Shown piece by piece: positions 18,138 to 26,958 of a stretch of DNA of 64,000 nucleotides (its first letter is position 1; every line of letters starts with the position of its first letter). Source of the stretch: Albimonas sp963816545 (lineage in GTDB: Bacteria; Pseudomonadota; Alphaproteobacteria; Rhodobacterales; Rhodobacteraceae); contig CAWFLE010000007.1 of NCBI GenBank assembly GCA_963816545.1, positions 1,054,001 through 1,118,000 on the forward strand. Direction: 5' to 3'. The notes under the pieces are model-generated. The model ran no database searches. It was not told the origin of the DNA and was given only the letters and a program-made list of their open reading frames with translations. The position numbers were made by a program, and so were the translations under genes.

Positions 18138-19280
18138 ATGAGGAAACGCACCAGCGCCCTGCTCGCCGCGCTCGTCGGCTCGGCCGCCGCCCTTTCGGCC
18201 GCCCAGGCCCAGACCCTGCGCTACGCCGTCGGCTGGCCGCCGAACAGCAACGCCGCCAACTCCTTCAACGCCTTCGCCGAGACGCTGAAGGCGGAGACGA
18301 ACGGCGACATGACCGTCGAGGTCTATCCGCTGTCGCTCCTGAACTTCATGGAGTCCGCCTCGGGCGTGAAGGACGGCATCGCCGACCTCACCACCATCCT
18401 GCTGCCCTACTTCCAGGCCGAATTCCCGGCCTCCAACTTCGGCACCGAGCTTGCGGCGCTGGCGGACCTCGTGATCGAGGACGGCGACGACGTAGGCCCC
18501 GCCTATGCCGGCGCCTTCAACGAGTGGCTGATGCTGGACTGCCCCGCCTGCCAGGAGGAGTTCGCCGCCCAGAACGCGGTGTTCCTCGGCGGCGGCTCCT
18601 CCACCCGCTACCACCTGATCTGCAACAAGAAGGTCAGCACGCTCGAGGAGCTTCAGGGCGCGCGCATCCGCGCCGGCGGCGCGTGGTGGTCCCGCTGGGC
18701 CTCGGCCATGGGCGCCACGCCCGTCTCGATGTCGATCAACGAGACGTTCGAGGCGCTGAGCCAGGGCGTGCTCGACTGCTCCGCCTCCTCGAACCCCGAG
18801 CTCAAGAACTTCGGCTTCATCGACGTGGCCAAGCACATCACCGAGGGGGCGCCCGGCTCCCAGTTCCCCTCCGCCACCGCGGTGATGAACCGCGACTCGT
18901 GGCAGTCCGCCTCCGAGGATGAGCGCCGCGCGCTTCTCAAGGCCGCCGCCGCCGTCGCCGCCGAGATCACCTGGGTCTACATCGAGGAATCCCGCGCCGG
19001 CATCGCCGAGGCGGAATCCCGCGGCATCCCCGTGGAGCAGGCCGCCCCCGACCTGCTGGAGAAGAGCCGCGCCCATGTGGCCTCCGACCCCGCGACGGTC
19101 GCCGCCTCCTACGCCGAGCGCTTCGGGCTGGAGAACGCCGATCAGCTCGCCGACAAGATGAAGGAGCTGATCGGCAAGTGGGCCAAGCTGACCGAGGGCG
19201 TCGAGGGCCCCGACCAGCTCGCGGACCTCTATTGGAACGAGGTCATGTCCAAGATCGACGTCTCCACCTACGGTCAGTGA
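18138..19280 (+). CDS. TRAP transporter substrate-binding protein (DctP family), orphan
   Basis: The 380-aa periplasmic receptor has a Sec signal peptide (about residues 1-24, MRKRTSALLAALVGSAAALS, cleavage after AQA). TRAP/DctP features include LRYAVGWPPNSNAANSFNAF, the ligand-arginine region LQGARIRAGGAWWSRWASAM, and PVSMSINETFEALSQGVLDC (the conserved aligned loop before the hinge helix). Ligands are usually organic acids. No DctQ or DctM membrane genes lie on either side, so it must use a transporter encoded elsewhere or act as a sensor. An AGGAGA ribosome site precedes the ATG. Confidence 0.88.
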   Translation: MRKRTSALLAALVGSAAALSAAQAQTLRYAVGWPPNSNAANSFNAFAETLKAETNGDMTVEVYPLSLLNFMESASGVKDGIADLTTILLPYFQAEFPASNFGTELAALADLVIEDGDDVGPAYAGAFNEWLMLDCPACQEEFAAQNAVFLGGGSSTRYHLICNKKVSTLEELQGARIRAGGAWWSRWASAMGATPVSMSINETFEALSQGVLDCSASSNPELKNFGFIDVAKHITEGAPGSQFPSATAVMNRDSWQSASEDERRALLKAAAAVAAEITWVYIEESRAGIAEAESRGIPVEQAAPDLLEKSRAHVASDPATVAASYAERFGLENADQLADKMKELIGKWAKLTEGVEGPDQLADLYWNEVMSKIDVSTYGQ

Positions 19281-19288
19281 TCGCAGGC

Positions 19289-19311
19289 CCGGCCGCCCTC
19301 GCGGCGGCCGG
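19289..19311 (+). terminator. Terminator-like hairpin after the TRAP gene
   Basis: Perfect 9-bp stem CCGGCCGCC / GGCGGCCGG with a 5-nt loop, 8 nt after the stop. No T-run follows. Its arms closely resemble those of the next hairpin. Confidence 0.55.
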
Positions 19312-19322
19312 CGACGCGAATC

Positions 19323-19347
19323 CCCGGCCGCCCCCGCGGCGGCCGGG
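19323..19347 (-). terminator. Terminator-like hairpin after the alcohol dehydrogenase gene
   Basis: Perfect 10-bp stem CCCGGCCGCC / GGCGGCCGGG with a 5-nt loop, just downstream of the minus-strand stop at 19354. It is a near copy of the neighbouring plus-strand hairpin, so each convergent gene has its own. Confidence 0.55.
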
Positions 19348-19353
19348 CCCCGT

Positions 19354-20494
19354 TCAGCCGTGCGGCGCCAGCACCTGCCGCACCGCGGCGCCGGAGGCGA
19401 GCCGGTCGAACCCCTCGTTGATCTCGTCGAAGCCGATCACCCGGTCCACCAGCTGCTCCACCGGCAGGCGCCCGGCCGCGTGCATCTCCAGGAACCGAGG
19501 GATGTCGCGCACCGGCACGCACGATCCCATGAAGCTGCCGAGGATCGACTTCTCCTCCATCACCAGGTCCGGCTGCGGAACCTCGAAGATGGACCCCGCC
19601 GGCGCGATCCCGGCCGTCACCACCTGCCCGCCCCGCACGGTCACCGCGTAGGCCGCCTGCAGGGCCGGCACCGCGCCCGCCAGATCCACCGCATGGTCCA
19701 CGCCGCCGCGCGTCAGGTCCCGGATCTTGGCCACCAAGTCGTTGTCGCGGCTGTCGAACACATGCGTCGCGCCCAGCGTCTTGGCCTTCTCCCGCTTGCC
19801 CGGCTCCGGGTCCACGCCCACGATGATCCCCGCGCCCGCGAGCTTCGCGCCCATGATTCCGCAGAGGCCGACGCCGCCCGAGCCCGAACACCGCCACCTT
19901 CTCCCCGGGCCTGACCCCGGCCGTGTTCACCATCGCCCCCACGCCCGTCATCACCGCGCAGCCGAACAGCGCCGCGATGTCATGGGGCGTCGAGGGGTCC
20001 ACCACCACCACGCTGCCGCGGTTCACCACCGCGTATTCCGCGAAGCACGAGACGCCCGAGTGATGCCGCAGCGTCCGCCCCTCCGCGTCCCGGATGCGGG
20101 AGCCGCCGGACAGAAGCTCCCCCTTCGCGCGCGCCTCGGCGTTGGGTCCGCAGATCTGGGGCCGCCCCGACAGGCACGCCTCGCACCGCCCGCAGGCGGC
20201 CGAGAACTGGAAGATCACCGAATCCCCCACCTTCACGTCGCGCACCGAGGCGCCGACCTCCACCACCTCGCCCGCGCCCTCGTGCCCCAGCACCACCGGC
20301 ACGCCCCGCCCCAGCACGCCCGAGATGATCGAGAGGTCAGAGTGGCACAGCCCCCCGCCGCGGATCCTCACCACCAGGTCCGTGGGCTCGGGCGGGTCGA
20401 GCGTCACCTCCTCGATCGCGAGCGGGCGGCTGTCGGCATAGGGCGCCGGCCGCCCCACGTCGCGCAGCACGGCGGCCTTGCAGGTGATGGTCAT
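19354..20494 (-). CDS. Zinc-dependent alcohol dehydrogenase (class III-like), frameshifted as sequenced
   Basis: An MDR-superfamily dehydrogenase of about 379 aa. The N-terminal part has catalytic-zinc ligands in GGGLCHSDLSIISG and LGHEGAGEVVEVG, and the four-cysteine structural zinc lobe CGRCEACLSGRPQIC. The frame breaks near 19880-19890, inside the Rossmann glycine motif VFGLG-(G)VGLCGIMGAKLAG: one extra G on the minus strand shifts the frame. The C-terminal frame then gives GIIVGVDPEPGKREKAKTLG and ends AAVRQVLAPHG. The substrate is unknown. The gene is convergent with the TRAP gene. Confidence 0.8.
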
Positions 20495-20576
20495 GGATCT
20501 CCTCCCCGATGCGCGCGCCGTTCCGCCGGCGCCTGCCCCGAGTGATATGCGCAGACCGCCCGCCCCTCCAGCGCCG

Positions 20577-21254
20577 TCAGGGTTCGTAGATCATCTTCCG
20601 CGTCATGCCGCCGTCCACCGTCAGCACATGGCCCGTGACGAACTCCGCGCCGTGCAGATACTCGACCGCCTCGGCGATATCCTCGGGCCGCCCGACCCGG
20701 CCCGCAGGGTGCTGGGCATGATCCACCTCCCGCAGGTCCGCCTCGTCCGTGATCCAGCCGGGCGCGATGGCGTTGACCCGCACCCGCGGCCCCAGATGCA
20801 CCGAAAGCGCCTGCATCAGCCCGATCAGCCCGCCCTTCGCCGCGGCATAGGCGAAGTCCCCGCCCTCCGACATGAAGGCGCGCGTCGAGGTGGTCATCAC
20901 GATCGACGCCCCCTCCCCCAGCAGCGGCAGCGCCGCGCGCGCCATCAGGAAGGCGCCGGTCAGGTGGCTGTCGATGGCCCCGCGCCAGTCCGCGAGCGTG
21001 GCTTCCGCCAGCTCCAGCTCGATGATCCCCGTGATGCCGGCATTGCTGACCAGCAGGTCCAGCCGGTCCCAGCCCAGCGCCTCGAACGCGCGGGCCACCG
21101 ACGCCTCGTCCCCCACGTCGCAGACCACCTGCCGCCCCGGCCCGTCGCCTTCCTCCAGATCGAAGCTCGCCACCTCCCAGCCGCGCGCCTCCAGCCGGGC
21201 GCAGATGGCCCGCCCGATCAGCCCCGACCCGCCCGTCACGATCGCCCTCGGCAT
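20577..21254 (-). CDS. SDR family oxidoreductase
   Basis: A compact 225-aa short-chain dehydrogenase. The Rossmann loop is AIVTGGSGLIGRAICARLEA (residues 4-23) with an Asp at the end of beta-2 (ASFDLEEGD), favouring NAD. Other features are the LLVSNAGIT motif, catalytic Ser in VMTTSTRAFM, YAAAKGG (the YxxxK pair) and NAIAPGWI. The C-terminal VTGHVLTVDGGMTRKM is the usual SDR terminus. The gene is intact, 82 nt upstream of the alcohol dehydrogenase on the same strand and possibly co-transcribed with it. The substrate cannot be inferred. Confidence 0.87.
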   Translation of the reverse strand: MPRAIVTGGSGLIGRAICARLEARGWEVASFDLEEGDGPGRQVVCDVGDEASVARAFEALGWDRLDLLVSNAGITGIIELELAEATLADWRGAIDSHLTGAFLMARAALPLLGEGASIVMTTSTRAFMSEGGDFAYAAAKGGLIGLMQALSVHLGPRVRVNAIAPGWITDEADLREVDHAQHPAGRVGRPEDIAEAVEYLHGAEFVTGHVLTVDGGMTRKMIYEP

Positions 21255-21346
21255 CCACGCCTCCCGCTTCCAATCCGCACGGACCAGCTAATCCGCCCGC
21301 CGCCGGCGGCGAACTTTCGCCGCCCGATGCGCAAGCCGCTTGCAAA

Positions 21347-21363
21347 ATGAGAACGCTTCTCAT
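21347..21363. promoter_or_regulatory. Fur-family (Fur/Mur/Zur-like) operator upstream of the metal ABC operon
   Basis: Perfect palindrome ATGAGAA-CGC-TTCTCAT (7-bp arms, 3-nt spacer), extended by an AT-rich tail (AATCATTT). It lies 37 nt before the sitA start, where a metal-loaded repressor would act. The TGAGAA...TTCTCA core resembles Fur-type boxes. The responding metal is inferred from the operon. Confidence 0.65.
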
Positions 21364-21399
21364 AATCATTTGACGACGCCGCAATCGCCGGAGCACTCG

Positions 21400-22281
21400 A
21401 TGCGCCTCGCCCTCGTCGCCGCCCTGCTGTCCGCCGCCTCCCCCCTCGCGGCGGCCGAGAAGATGAAGGTCGTGACCACCTTCACCGTGCTCGCGGACAT
21501 GGCCCGCAACGTGGCGGGCGACATGGCCGAGATCGTCTCCGTCACCAAGCCGGGCGCCGAGATCCACGGCTACGAGCCCACGCCCCAGGACATCGTCCGC
21601 GCCCATGACGCCGACCTGATCCTGCGCAACGGCCTGAACCTGGAGCTGTGGTTCGAGCAGTTCCTCGCCAATCTCGGCGACCTGCCCTCCGCCACCTTGT
21701 CGGACGGCATCGACCCCATCCCGATCTCGGAGGGCGCCTACAAGGACAAGGCCAACCCCCACGCCTGGATGGGCCTCGAATCCGCGATGATCTACGTGGA
21801 CAACATCGCCGCCGCCTTCGCCGACCAGGACCCCGACAACGCCGACGCCTACGAGGCCAACGCCGACGCCTACAAGAGCCGCATCCGCGCCGAGATAGAG
21901 CCGCTGCGCAACCGCGTCGCCGCCATCCCCGAGGACCGGCGCTGGCTGGTGACCTGCGAGGGCGCCTTCTCCTACCTCGCCCGGGATTTCGGCCTGCGGG
22001 AGCTCTATCTCTGGCCCATCAACGCCGACCAGACCGGCACCCCCCAGCAGGTGCGCAAGGTGATCGACGGCGTCCGGGACCATGACGTCCCCGTGGTGTT
22101 CTGCGAAAGCACCGTCAACACCGCCCCGGCCGAGCAGGTGGCGAGGGAGACCGGCGCGGCCTATGGCGGCGTCCTCTACGTGGACTCGCTGTCCGAGTCG
22201 GACGGCCCCGTCCCCACCTATCTCGACCTCCTGCGCGTCACCGCTGGAACGGTCGCGGACGGCCTGACGGGCGCCAACTGA
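21400..22281 (+). CDS. sitA: Metal ABC transporter substrate-binding protein (SitA/TroA-like)
   Basis: The 293-aa cluster A-I receptor has a Sec signal peptide MRLALVAALLSAASPLAAA. I chose this ATG because a longer in-frame reading starts inside the palindromic operator and has no signal peptide. Likely metal ligands are visible: His in GAEIHGYEPTPQDIV, His in DKANPHAWMGLE, Glu in VTCEGAFSYLARDFGL and Asp in VLYVDSLSESDGP. There is no His-rich loop as in zinc receptors, and the organisation with two permeases matches Sit/Yfe systems, so manganese and/or ferrous iron is the likely cargo. The stop overlaps the next start (TGATG). Confidence 0.9.
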   Translation: MRLALVAALLSAASPLAAAEKMKVVTTFTVLADMARNVAGDMAEIVSVTKPGAEIHGYEPTPQDIVRAHDADLILRNGLNLELWFEQFLANLGDLPSATLSDGIDPIPISEGAYKDKANPHAWMGLESAMIYVDNIAAAFADQDPDNADAYEANADAYKSRIRAEIEPLRNRVAAIPEDRRWLVTCEGAFSYLARDFGLRELYLWPINADQTGTPQQVRKVIDGVRDHDVPVVFCESTVNTAPAEQVARETGAAYGGVLYVDSLSESDGPVPTYLDLLRVTAGTVADGLTGAN

Positions 22282-23165
22282 TGCTCCAGCGCGCCCCCGA
22301 GACCGCGACCGTGGCCGAGGACGGCGCCGGCCTCCTCGTCCGCGACCTCCACGTCACCTACCGCAACGGCCTCACCGCCCTGCGCGACGCGAGCTTCACG
22401 CTCCCCAAGGGCACGATCGCCGCCCTCGTCGGCGTCAACGGCGCCGGCAAGTCCACCCTCTTCAAGGCGATCATGGGCTTCGTGCCCGCCGCGCGCGGCG
22501 AGATCCGCATTCTCGGCCTCACGGTCCGCGAGGCCCTGAAACGCAACCTCGTCGCCTACGTCCCCCAGGCCGAGGAGGTCGACTGGGCCTTCCCCGTCCT
22601 GGTGGAGGACGTGGTGATGATGGGCCGCTACGGCCGCATGGGCTTCCTGCGCCGCCCCCGCGCCCAGGACCGCGAGGCGGTGGACCGCGCGCTGACCCGC
22701 GTCGGCATGCAGGCCTTCCGCCGCCGCCAGATCGGCGAGCTTTCGGGGGGCCAGCGCAAGCGCGTGTTCCTCGCCCGCGCGCTGGCGCAGCAGGGCCAGG
22801 TGATCCTGCTGGACGAACCCTTCACCGGCGTGGACGTGGAGACCGAGCGGCAGATCACCGCCCTCCTGCGCGAACTTCGCGACGAGGGCCGGGTGATGCT
22901 CGTCTCCACCCACAATCTCGGCTCGGTGCCCGAGTTCTGCGACCGCACCATCCTGGTCAAAGGCACCGTCCTCGCCCACGGCCCCACCGAGGAGGTGTTC
23001 ACCCGCCAGAACCTGGAGCGCGCCTTCGGCGGCGTCCTGCGCCACTTCACCCTCGCGGGCGACGAGCTGCACGACGACGACGACCCGCGGGAGCTGCGCA
23101 TCATCACCGACGACGAGCGCCCCTTCATCCACTACGGCGACCGCACCCGGAAAACGCAGGAATGA
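22281..23165 (+). CDS. sitB: Metal ABC transporter ATP-binding protein (SitB)
   Basis: A 294-aa ATPase with Walker A GVNGAGKSTLFKA (about residue 55), signature ELSGGQRKRVFLARAL, Walker B VILLDEPFTGVD and H-loop LVSTHNLGS. The segment AYVPQAEEVDWAFPVLVEDV is characteristic of Mn/Zn/Fe (MZT family) ABC ATPases. An acidic stretch near the C-terminus (DELHDDDDPREL) and a 30-residue tail follow the core. It energises uptake through the two downstream permeases. It is translationally coupled on both sides by start/stop overlaps. Confidence 0.93.
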   Translation: MLQRAPETATVAEDGAGLLVRDLHVTYRNGLTALRDASFTLPKGTIAALVGVNGAGKSTLFKAIMGFVPAARGEIRILGLTVREALKRNLVAYVPQAEEVDWAFPVLVEDVVMMGRYGRMGFLRRPRAQDREAVDRALTRVGMQAFRRRQIGELSGGQRKRVFLARALAQQGQVILLDEPFTGVDVETERQITALLRELRDEGRVMLVSTHNLGSVPEFCDRTILVKGTVLAHGPTEEVFTRQNLERAFGGVLRHFTLAGDELHDDDDPRELRIITDDERPFIHYGDRTRKTQE

Positions 23166-24022
23166 GCGTCCTGCTGGAGCCCTTCGCCTACGGCTACATG
23201 ACCAACGCCATGTGGGTCTCGGCGCTGGTGGGGGCGGTGTGCGCGTTCCTCTCGGCCTACCTGATGCTCAAGGGCTGGTCGCTGATTGGGGATGCGCTCA
23301 GCCACTCCATCGTGCCCGGCGTGGCGGGGGCCTACATGCTGGGCCTGCCCTTCGCTTTGGGCGCCTTCCTCGCCGGCGGGCTGGCGGCGGGGGCGATGCT
23401 GTTCCTCAACCAGCGCTCGGGGCTGAAGGAGGACGCGATCATCGGCCTGATCTTCACCGCCTTCTTCGGGCTCGGCCTGTTCATGGTCTCCCTCAACCCG
23501 ATGTCGGTGTCGGTGCAGACCATCGCCATGGGCAACATCCTCGCCATCACGCCGGCGGACACGCTCCAGCTCGCGATCATCGGGTTCGTGTCGCTCGCGA
23601 TTCTGCTCGCGAAGTGGAAGGACCTGATGGCGGTGTTCTTCGACGAGGCGCACGCCCGCTCCATCGGCCTGCACGCGGGCGCGCTGAAGGCCCTGTTCTT
23701 CGTGCTCCTCGCCGCCTGCACGGTGGCGGCCATGCAGACCGTGGGCGCCTTCCTGGTGATCGCGATGGTGGTGACCCCCGGCGCGACCGCGTATCTGCTG
23801 TGCGACCGCTTCCCCCGTCTGATCGCGCTCTCGGTCGCGCTCGGCGCGGGCACCAGCTTCGCGGGCGCGTATCTGAGCTACTTCCTCGACGGCGCCACCG
23901 GCGGGATCATCGTCACCCTGCAGACGCTGATCTTCCTCGCGGTTTTCGCGCTCGCCCCGAAGCACGGGATGCTCGCCGCGCGCCGCCGGGCCGCCGCCTC
24001 CCTGCGGGAGGAGACGCCATGA
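23162..24022 (+). CDS. sitC: Metal ABC transporter permease (SitC)
   Basis: The 286-aa ABC-3 family membrane subunit has about eight hydrophobic segments. The family signature LMLKGWSLIGDALSHSIVPG (residues 37-57) is followed by DAIIGLIFTAFFGLGLFMVS and VGAFLVIAMVVTPGATAYLL. It is paralogous to the next gene, with which it probably forms a heterodimeric channel as in SitCD/YfeCD. The start overlaps the ATPase stop (ATGA) and its stop overlaps sitD (ATGA). Confidence 0.93.
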   Translation: MSVLLEPFAYGYMTNAMWVSALVGAVCAFLSAYLMLKGWSLIGDALSHSIVPGVAGAYMLGLPFALGAFLAGGLAAGAMLFLNQRSGLKEDAIIGLIFTAFFGLGLFMVSLNPMSVSVQTIAMGNILAITPADTLQLAIIGFVSLAILLAKWKDLMAVFFDEAHARSIGLHAGALKALFFVLLAACTVAAMQTVGAFLVIAMVVTPGATAYLLCDRFPRLIALSVALGAGTSFAGAYLSYFLDGATGGIIVTLQTLIFLAVFALAPKHGMLAARRRAAASLREETP

Positions 24023-24855
24023 GCCTCGAGTCCCTGCTCCTCCCCTTCCAGTTCCCGTTCATGCAGAACGCCTTCTGGATATCGGCCCTGATCTCGGTCC
24101 CCACGGCGCTGCTGTCCTGCTTCCTGGTGCTCAAGGGCTGGTCGCTGATGGGCGACGCGGTCAGCCACGCGGTCCTTCCCGGCATCGTGCTCGCCTATAT
24201 GGCGGGGATCCCGCTGCTGATCGGCGCCTTCGGGGCCGGCATGACCTGCGCGCTGCTCACGGGGTTCCTCTCCAACAACAGCCGGGTGAAGTCCGACACC
24301 GTGCTGGGCGTCGTGTTCTCCGGCATGTTCGGCATCGGCATCGTCCTTTTCACCGCCATCGAGACCGACCAGCACCTCGACCACATCCTCTTCGGCAACA
24401 TGCTCGGCGTGGGCCCGGATGACCTGTGGACGGCCGGGATCATCTCCGCGGTCGTCTCGCTGATCCTGCTGGCCAAGTGGCGGGACTTCATGCTCCACGC
24501 CTTCGATCCCGCGCAGGCGAGGACCTCCGGCCTGCCGGTCAACCTCCTCCATTACGGGATGCTGACGCTGCTTTCCCTGACCATCGTGGCGACGCTGTCC
24601 TCGGTGGGGATCATCCTGGCGGTGGCCCTCCTGATCTCGCCCGGCGCCATCGCCTTCCTGCTCGTGCGGCGGCTCGGGGCGATGCTGGCGGTCGCGACCG
24701 CGGCGACGCTGATCTCCACCCTGCTCGGCGCCTATCTCAGCTTCTTCCTCGACAGCGCCCCCGCCCCGACCATCGTGCTCGTGCTCACCGCCATGTTCGC
24801 CGCCACCTTCCTGCGCCGTGTCGTGCTGGACCGGGGCGCCGCCTCCGCCGTCTGA
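24019..24855 (+). CDS. sitD: Metal ABC transporter permease (SitD)
   Basis: The 278-aa second ABC-3 permease repeats the hallmark LVLKGWSLMGDAVSHAVLPG near residue 37, with TVLGVVFSGMFGIGIVLF and VGIILAVALLISPGAIAFLL further on. Two distinct permeases, one ATPase and one receptor make a complete Sit/Yfe-type importer. It is the last gene of the operon. The next gene is convergent, 27 nt away, and no strong terminator hairpin is evident between them. Confidence 0.93.
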   Translation: MSLESLLLPFQFPFMQNAFWISALISVPTALLSCFLVLKGWSLMGDAVSHAVLPGIVLAYMAGIPLLIGAFGAGMTCALLTGFLSNNSRVKSDTVLGVVFSGMFGIGIVLFTAIETDQHLDHILFGNMLGVGPDDLWTAGIISAVVSLILLAKWRDFMLHAFDPAQARTSGLPVNLLHYGMLTLLSLTIVATLSSVGIILAVALLISPGAIAFLLVRRLGAMLAVATAATLISTLLGAYLSFFLDSAPAPTIVLVLTAMFAATFLRRVVLDRGAASAV

Positions 24856-24882
24856 CCGCCGGCGCCCGGCGGCGAGGCCCCG

Positions 24883-26892
24883 CTAGGCGCTCCGCATCTC
24901 CAGCGCCTTGAGCGACCTCTCGAACTCCCGTGCGCCCGGCAGCTCCCGGCTCGGGACCGGCCGGCCGAAGAAGTAGCCCTGCGCCTCCAGGCAGCCCTCG
25001 CTCACCAGCCAGCGGGCCTGCTCCGCCTCCTCCACCCCCTCGGCCAGGACCGGGATCCCCAGCGCCTTGCACAGGATCAGCGTGGACTGCACGATCGCCG
25101 TCGCCTGCGGATCGCGCCCGAGGTCGAACACGAACTCCCGGTCGATCTTGATCTTGTCGAACGGAAACGTCCGCAGCATCGACAGCGAGGCGAAGCCCGT
25201 GCCGTAATCGTCCATCGCCACCCGGACCCCCAGCGTCTTCAGCCGCCCCATCACCGCCAGCGCATGCGCCTGGTCCGAGATCATGCTCGCCTCCGTCACC
25301 TCGAGCTCCAGCCGCTCGGGGGCGAGCCCGCTGACCAGCAGCGCATCCTCCACCACCTCCACGAAGTCGGGATGCGCGATCTGCTGCGGGGCCACGTTGA
25401 CCGCGATGCGGAACGGCCGCTCCCACGAGGCCGCCTCCCGGCAGGAAGCGTGCAGAACCCACGCGCCGATGTCGCAGATCAGCCCGCAGCTCTCGGCCAC
25501 GGGGATGAACTCGTCCGGCGGGACCCGCCCGCGCTCGGGGTGGTTCCAGCGCAGCAGCGCCTCGAACCCCACCAGCGCGCCCGCGCGCAGCGCCACCTGC
25601 GGCTGATAGTGCAGCTCGAACTGCCGCTCCTCCAGCGCATTTCGCAGCTCGATGGCGGTGGAGCTCCGATTGCGGGAGGCCTCGTCCATGCTCGCGTCGT
25701 AGAAGCACACCGGCCCCGCCGATCCGCCCTTGGCGCGGTAGAGCGCAAGGTCCACCCGCGACATCAGCATCCGCCGGTCCGCCCCGTCATCCGGCGCCAC
25801 GCAGGCCCCGACGCTCGCGCCGACCGAGAGCCTGCGCGCCTGCCACTCCGCCGGCCGCAGCGCCGCCCGCCGCAGTCGCCCGGCGAACTCCGCCACCTCC
25901 GCGCGGGTCCGGGCGTCGGTCTTCAGCGCCACGAACTCGTCCCCCCCCATCCGCGCGACCATCTCGTTGGGCCCGAGCGCGTCGAGGAAGCCGCGGGCGA
26001 TGGTCCTCAGCAGCAGGTCTCCCGCCTCATGCCCATGCACGTCGTTCACCGGCTTGAAGCGGTCGAGGTCGATCCCCACCAGCCCCACCCGACGCCCCGG
26101 CATGGGGGAGGCGAGCGCCGCGTCCAGCTTCTCGATCAGCGCGGGCCGGTTGGGCAGGCCCGTCAGGTCGTCATGCGTGGCCATGTGCCGGTAGCGCAGC
26201 CGCGCCTCCCGCCGGGCGGTGCGGTCGGTGGCCGCGGTCACGCCCGCCACCAGCCCGACCAGCGCGCCCACAAGCCCCAGCACCAGCACCAGCTCCTCCG
26301 CCGGAAGCCCGAGCCCGCGCGACATCGCGGTCGTCCGCGCGGCGCCGGCCGCGAAGACCGCCCAGGCCGCCGCCTGCACCAGGCAGGCCAGTCCCGCCCC
26401 GCCTCCCGCCAGCAGGCGATGCAGCGCCACCGCCGACAGCGCGGCCCCCGCGACCGAGGGAACCGCAGCGGGCGAAAGCTCCGCCGTCCCCGAAGCGTGC
26501 AGCGCCGCCGCCAGCGCCGCCGCCTGCGCCAGCGCCATGACCGCCGCTCCCAGCGGCAGGCGCAGGCGCAGCCCCCGCCACTGCGAGACCGCGGCCCCCG
26601 CCGTGCCCGCAGCGGTCGCAGCCGCCAGTCCCGCCACGATGTCCGGGGCGTGGAAAATCCGCTCGAACCCGCCCGCCCCCAGGATCGCGAGGAACGCCGC
26701 GGCCCACGCGCCCGCCCCCGTCACCACGCCCGCCAGCAGGATCCACAGCCTTCGCCGGGTGAGGTCCTGCTCGCACTCGACCAGATGCAGCCGGATCGCG
26801 AACAGGGGCGCGGCCGCCCCCGCCGCCAGCGACAGGCCGGCCGCGACGGGGTTCCAGCCCGCTCCGAGATCGAGGGAGACCAAGCTCAGCAC
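24883..26892 (-). CDS. Membrane-anchored GGDEF-EAL cyclic-di-GMP signalling protein
   Basis: The 669-aa protein has about seven hydrophobic segments in the first 220 residues (a membrane sensor domain without a family I recognise). A diguanylate cyclase domain follows (about 230-400: HDDLTGLPNRPALIEKLD, active-site MGGDEF near 316), then a phosphodiesterase domain (about 410-660: EALLRWNHP, VNVAPQQ, LEVTEASM, MDDYGTGFASLSMLRTFPFD, LAEGVEE). All key residues of both domains look intact, so it could make and/or degrade c-di-GMP. It lies convergent to the metal importer; a functional link is unproven. Confidence 0.92.
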   Translation of the reverse strand: MLSLVSLDLGAGWNPVAAGLSLAAGAAAPLFAIRLHLVECEQDLTRRRLWILLAGVVTGAGAWAAAFLAILGAGGFERIFHAPDIVAGLAAATAAGTAGAAVSQWRGLRLRLPLGAAVMALAQAAALAAALHASGTAELSPAAVPSVAGAALSAVALHRLLAGGGAGLACLVQAAAWAVFAAGAARTTAMSRGLGLPAEELVLVLGLVGALVGLVAGVTAATDRTARREARLRYRHMATHDDLTGLPNRPALIEKLDAALASPMPGRRVGLVGIDLDRFKPVNDVHGHEAGDLLLRTIARGFLDALGPNEMVARMGGDEFVALKTDARTRAEVAEFAGRLRRAALRPAEWQARRLSVGASVGACVAPDDGADRRMLMSRVDLALYRAKGGSAGPVCFYDASMDEASRNRSSTAIELRNALEERQFELHYQPQVALRAGALVGFEALLRWNHPERGRVPPDEFIPVAESCGLICDIGAWVLHASCREAASWERPFRIAVNVAPQQIAHPDFVEVVEDALLVSGLAPERLELEVTEASMISDQAHALAVMGRLKTLGVRVAMDDYGTGFASLSMLRTFPFDKIKIDREFVFDLGRDPQATAIVQSTLILCKALGIPVLAEGVEEAEQARWLVSEGCLEAQGYFFGRPVPSRELPGAREFERSLKALEMRSA

Positions 26893-26958
26893 GTTCAGCT
26901 CCTGCGCGACTCCGACCCTCTCACCCTGTCTCGGGAGGATGAACGAAGTGAGAACGAT

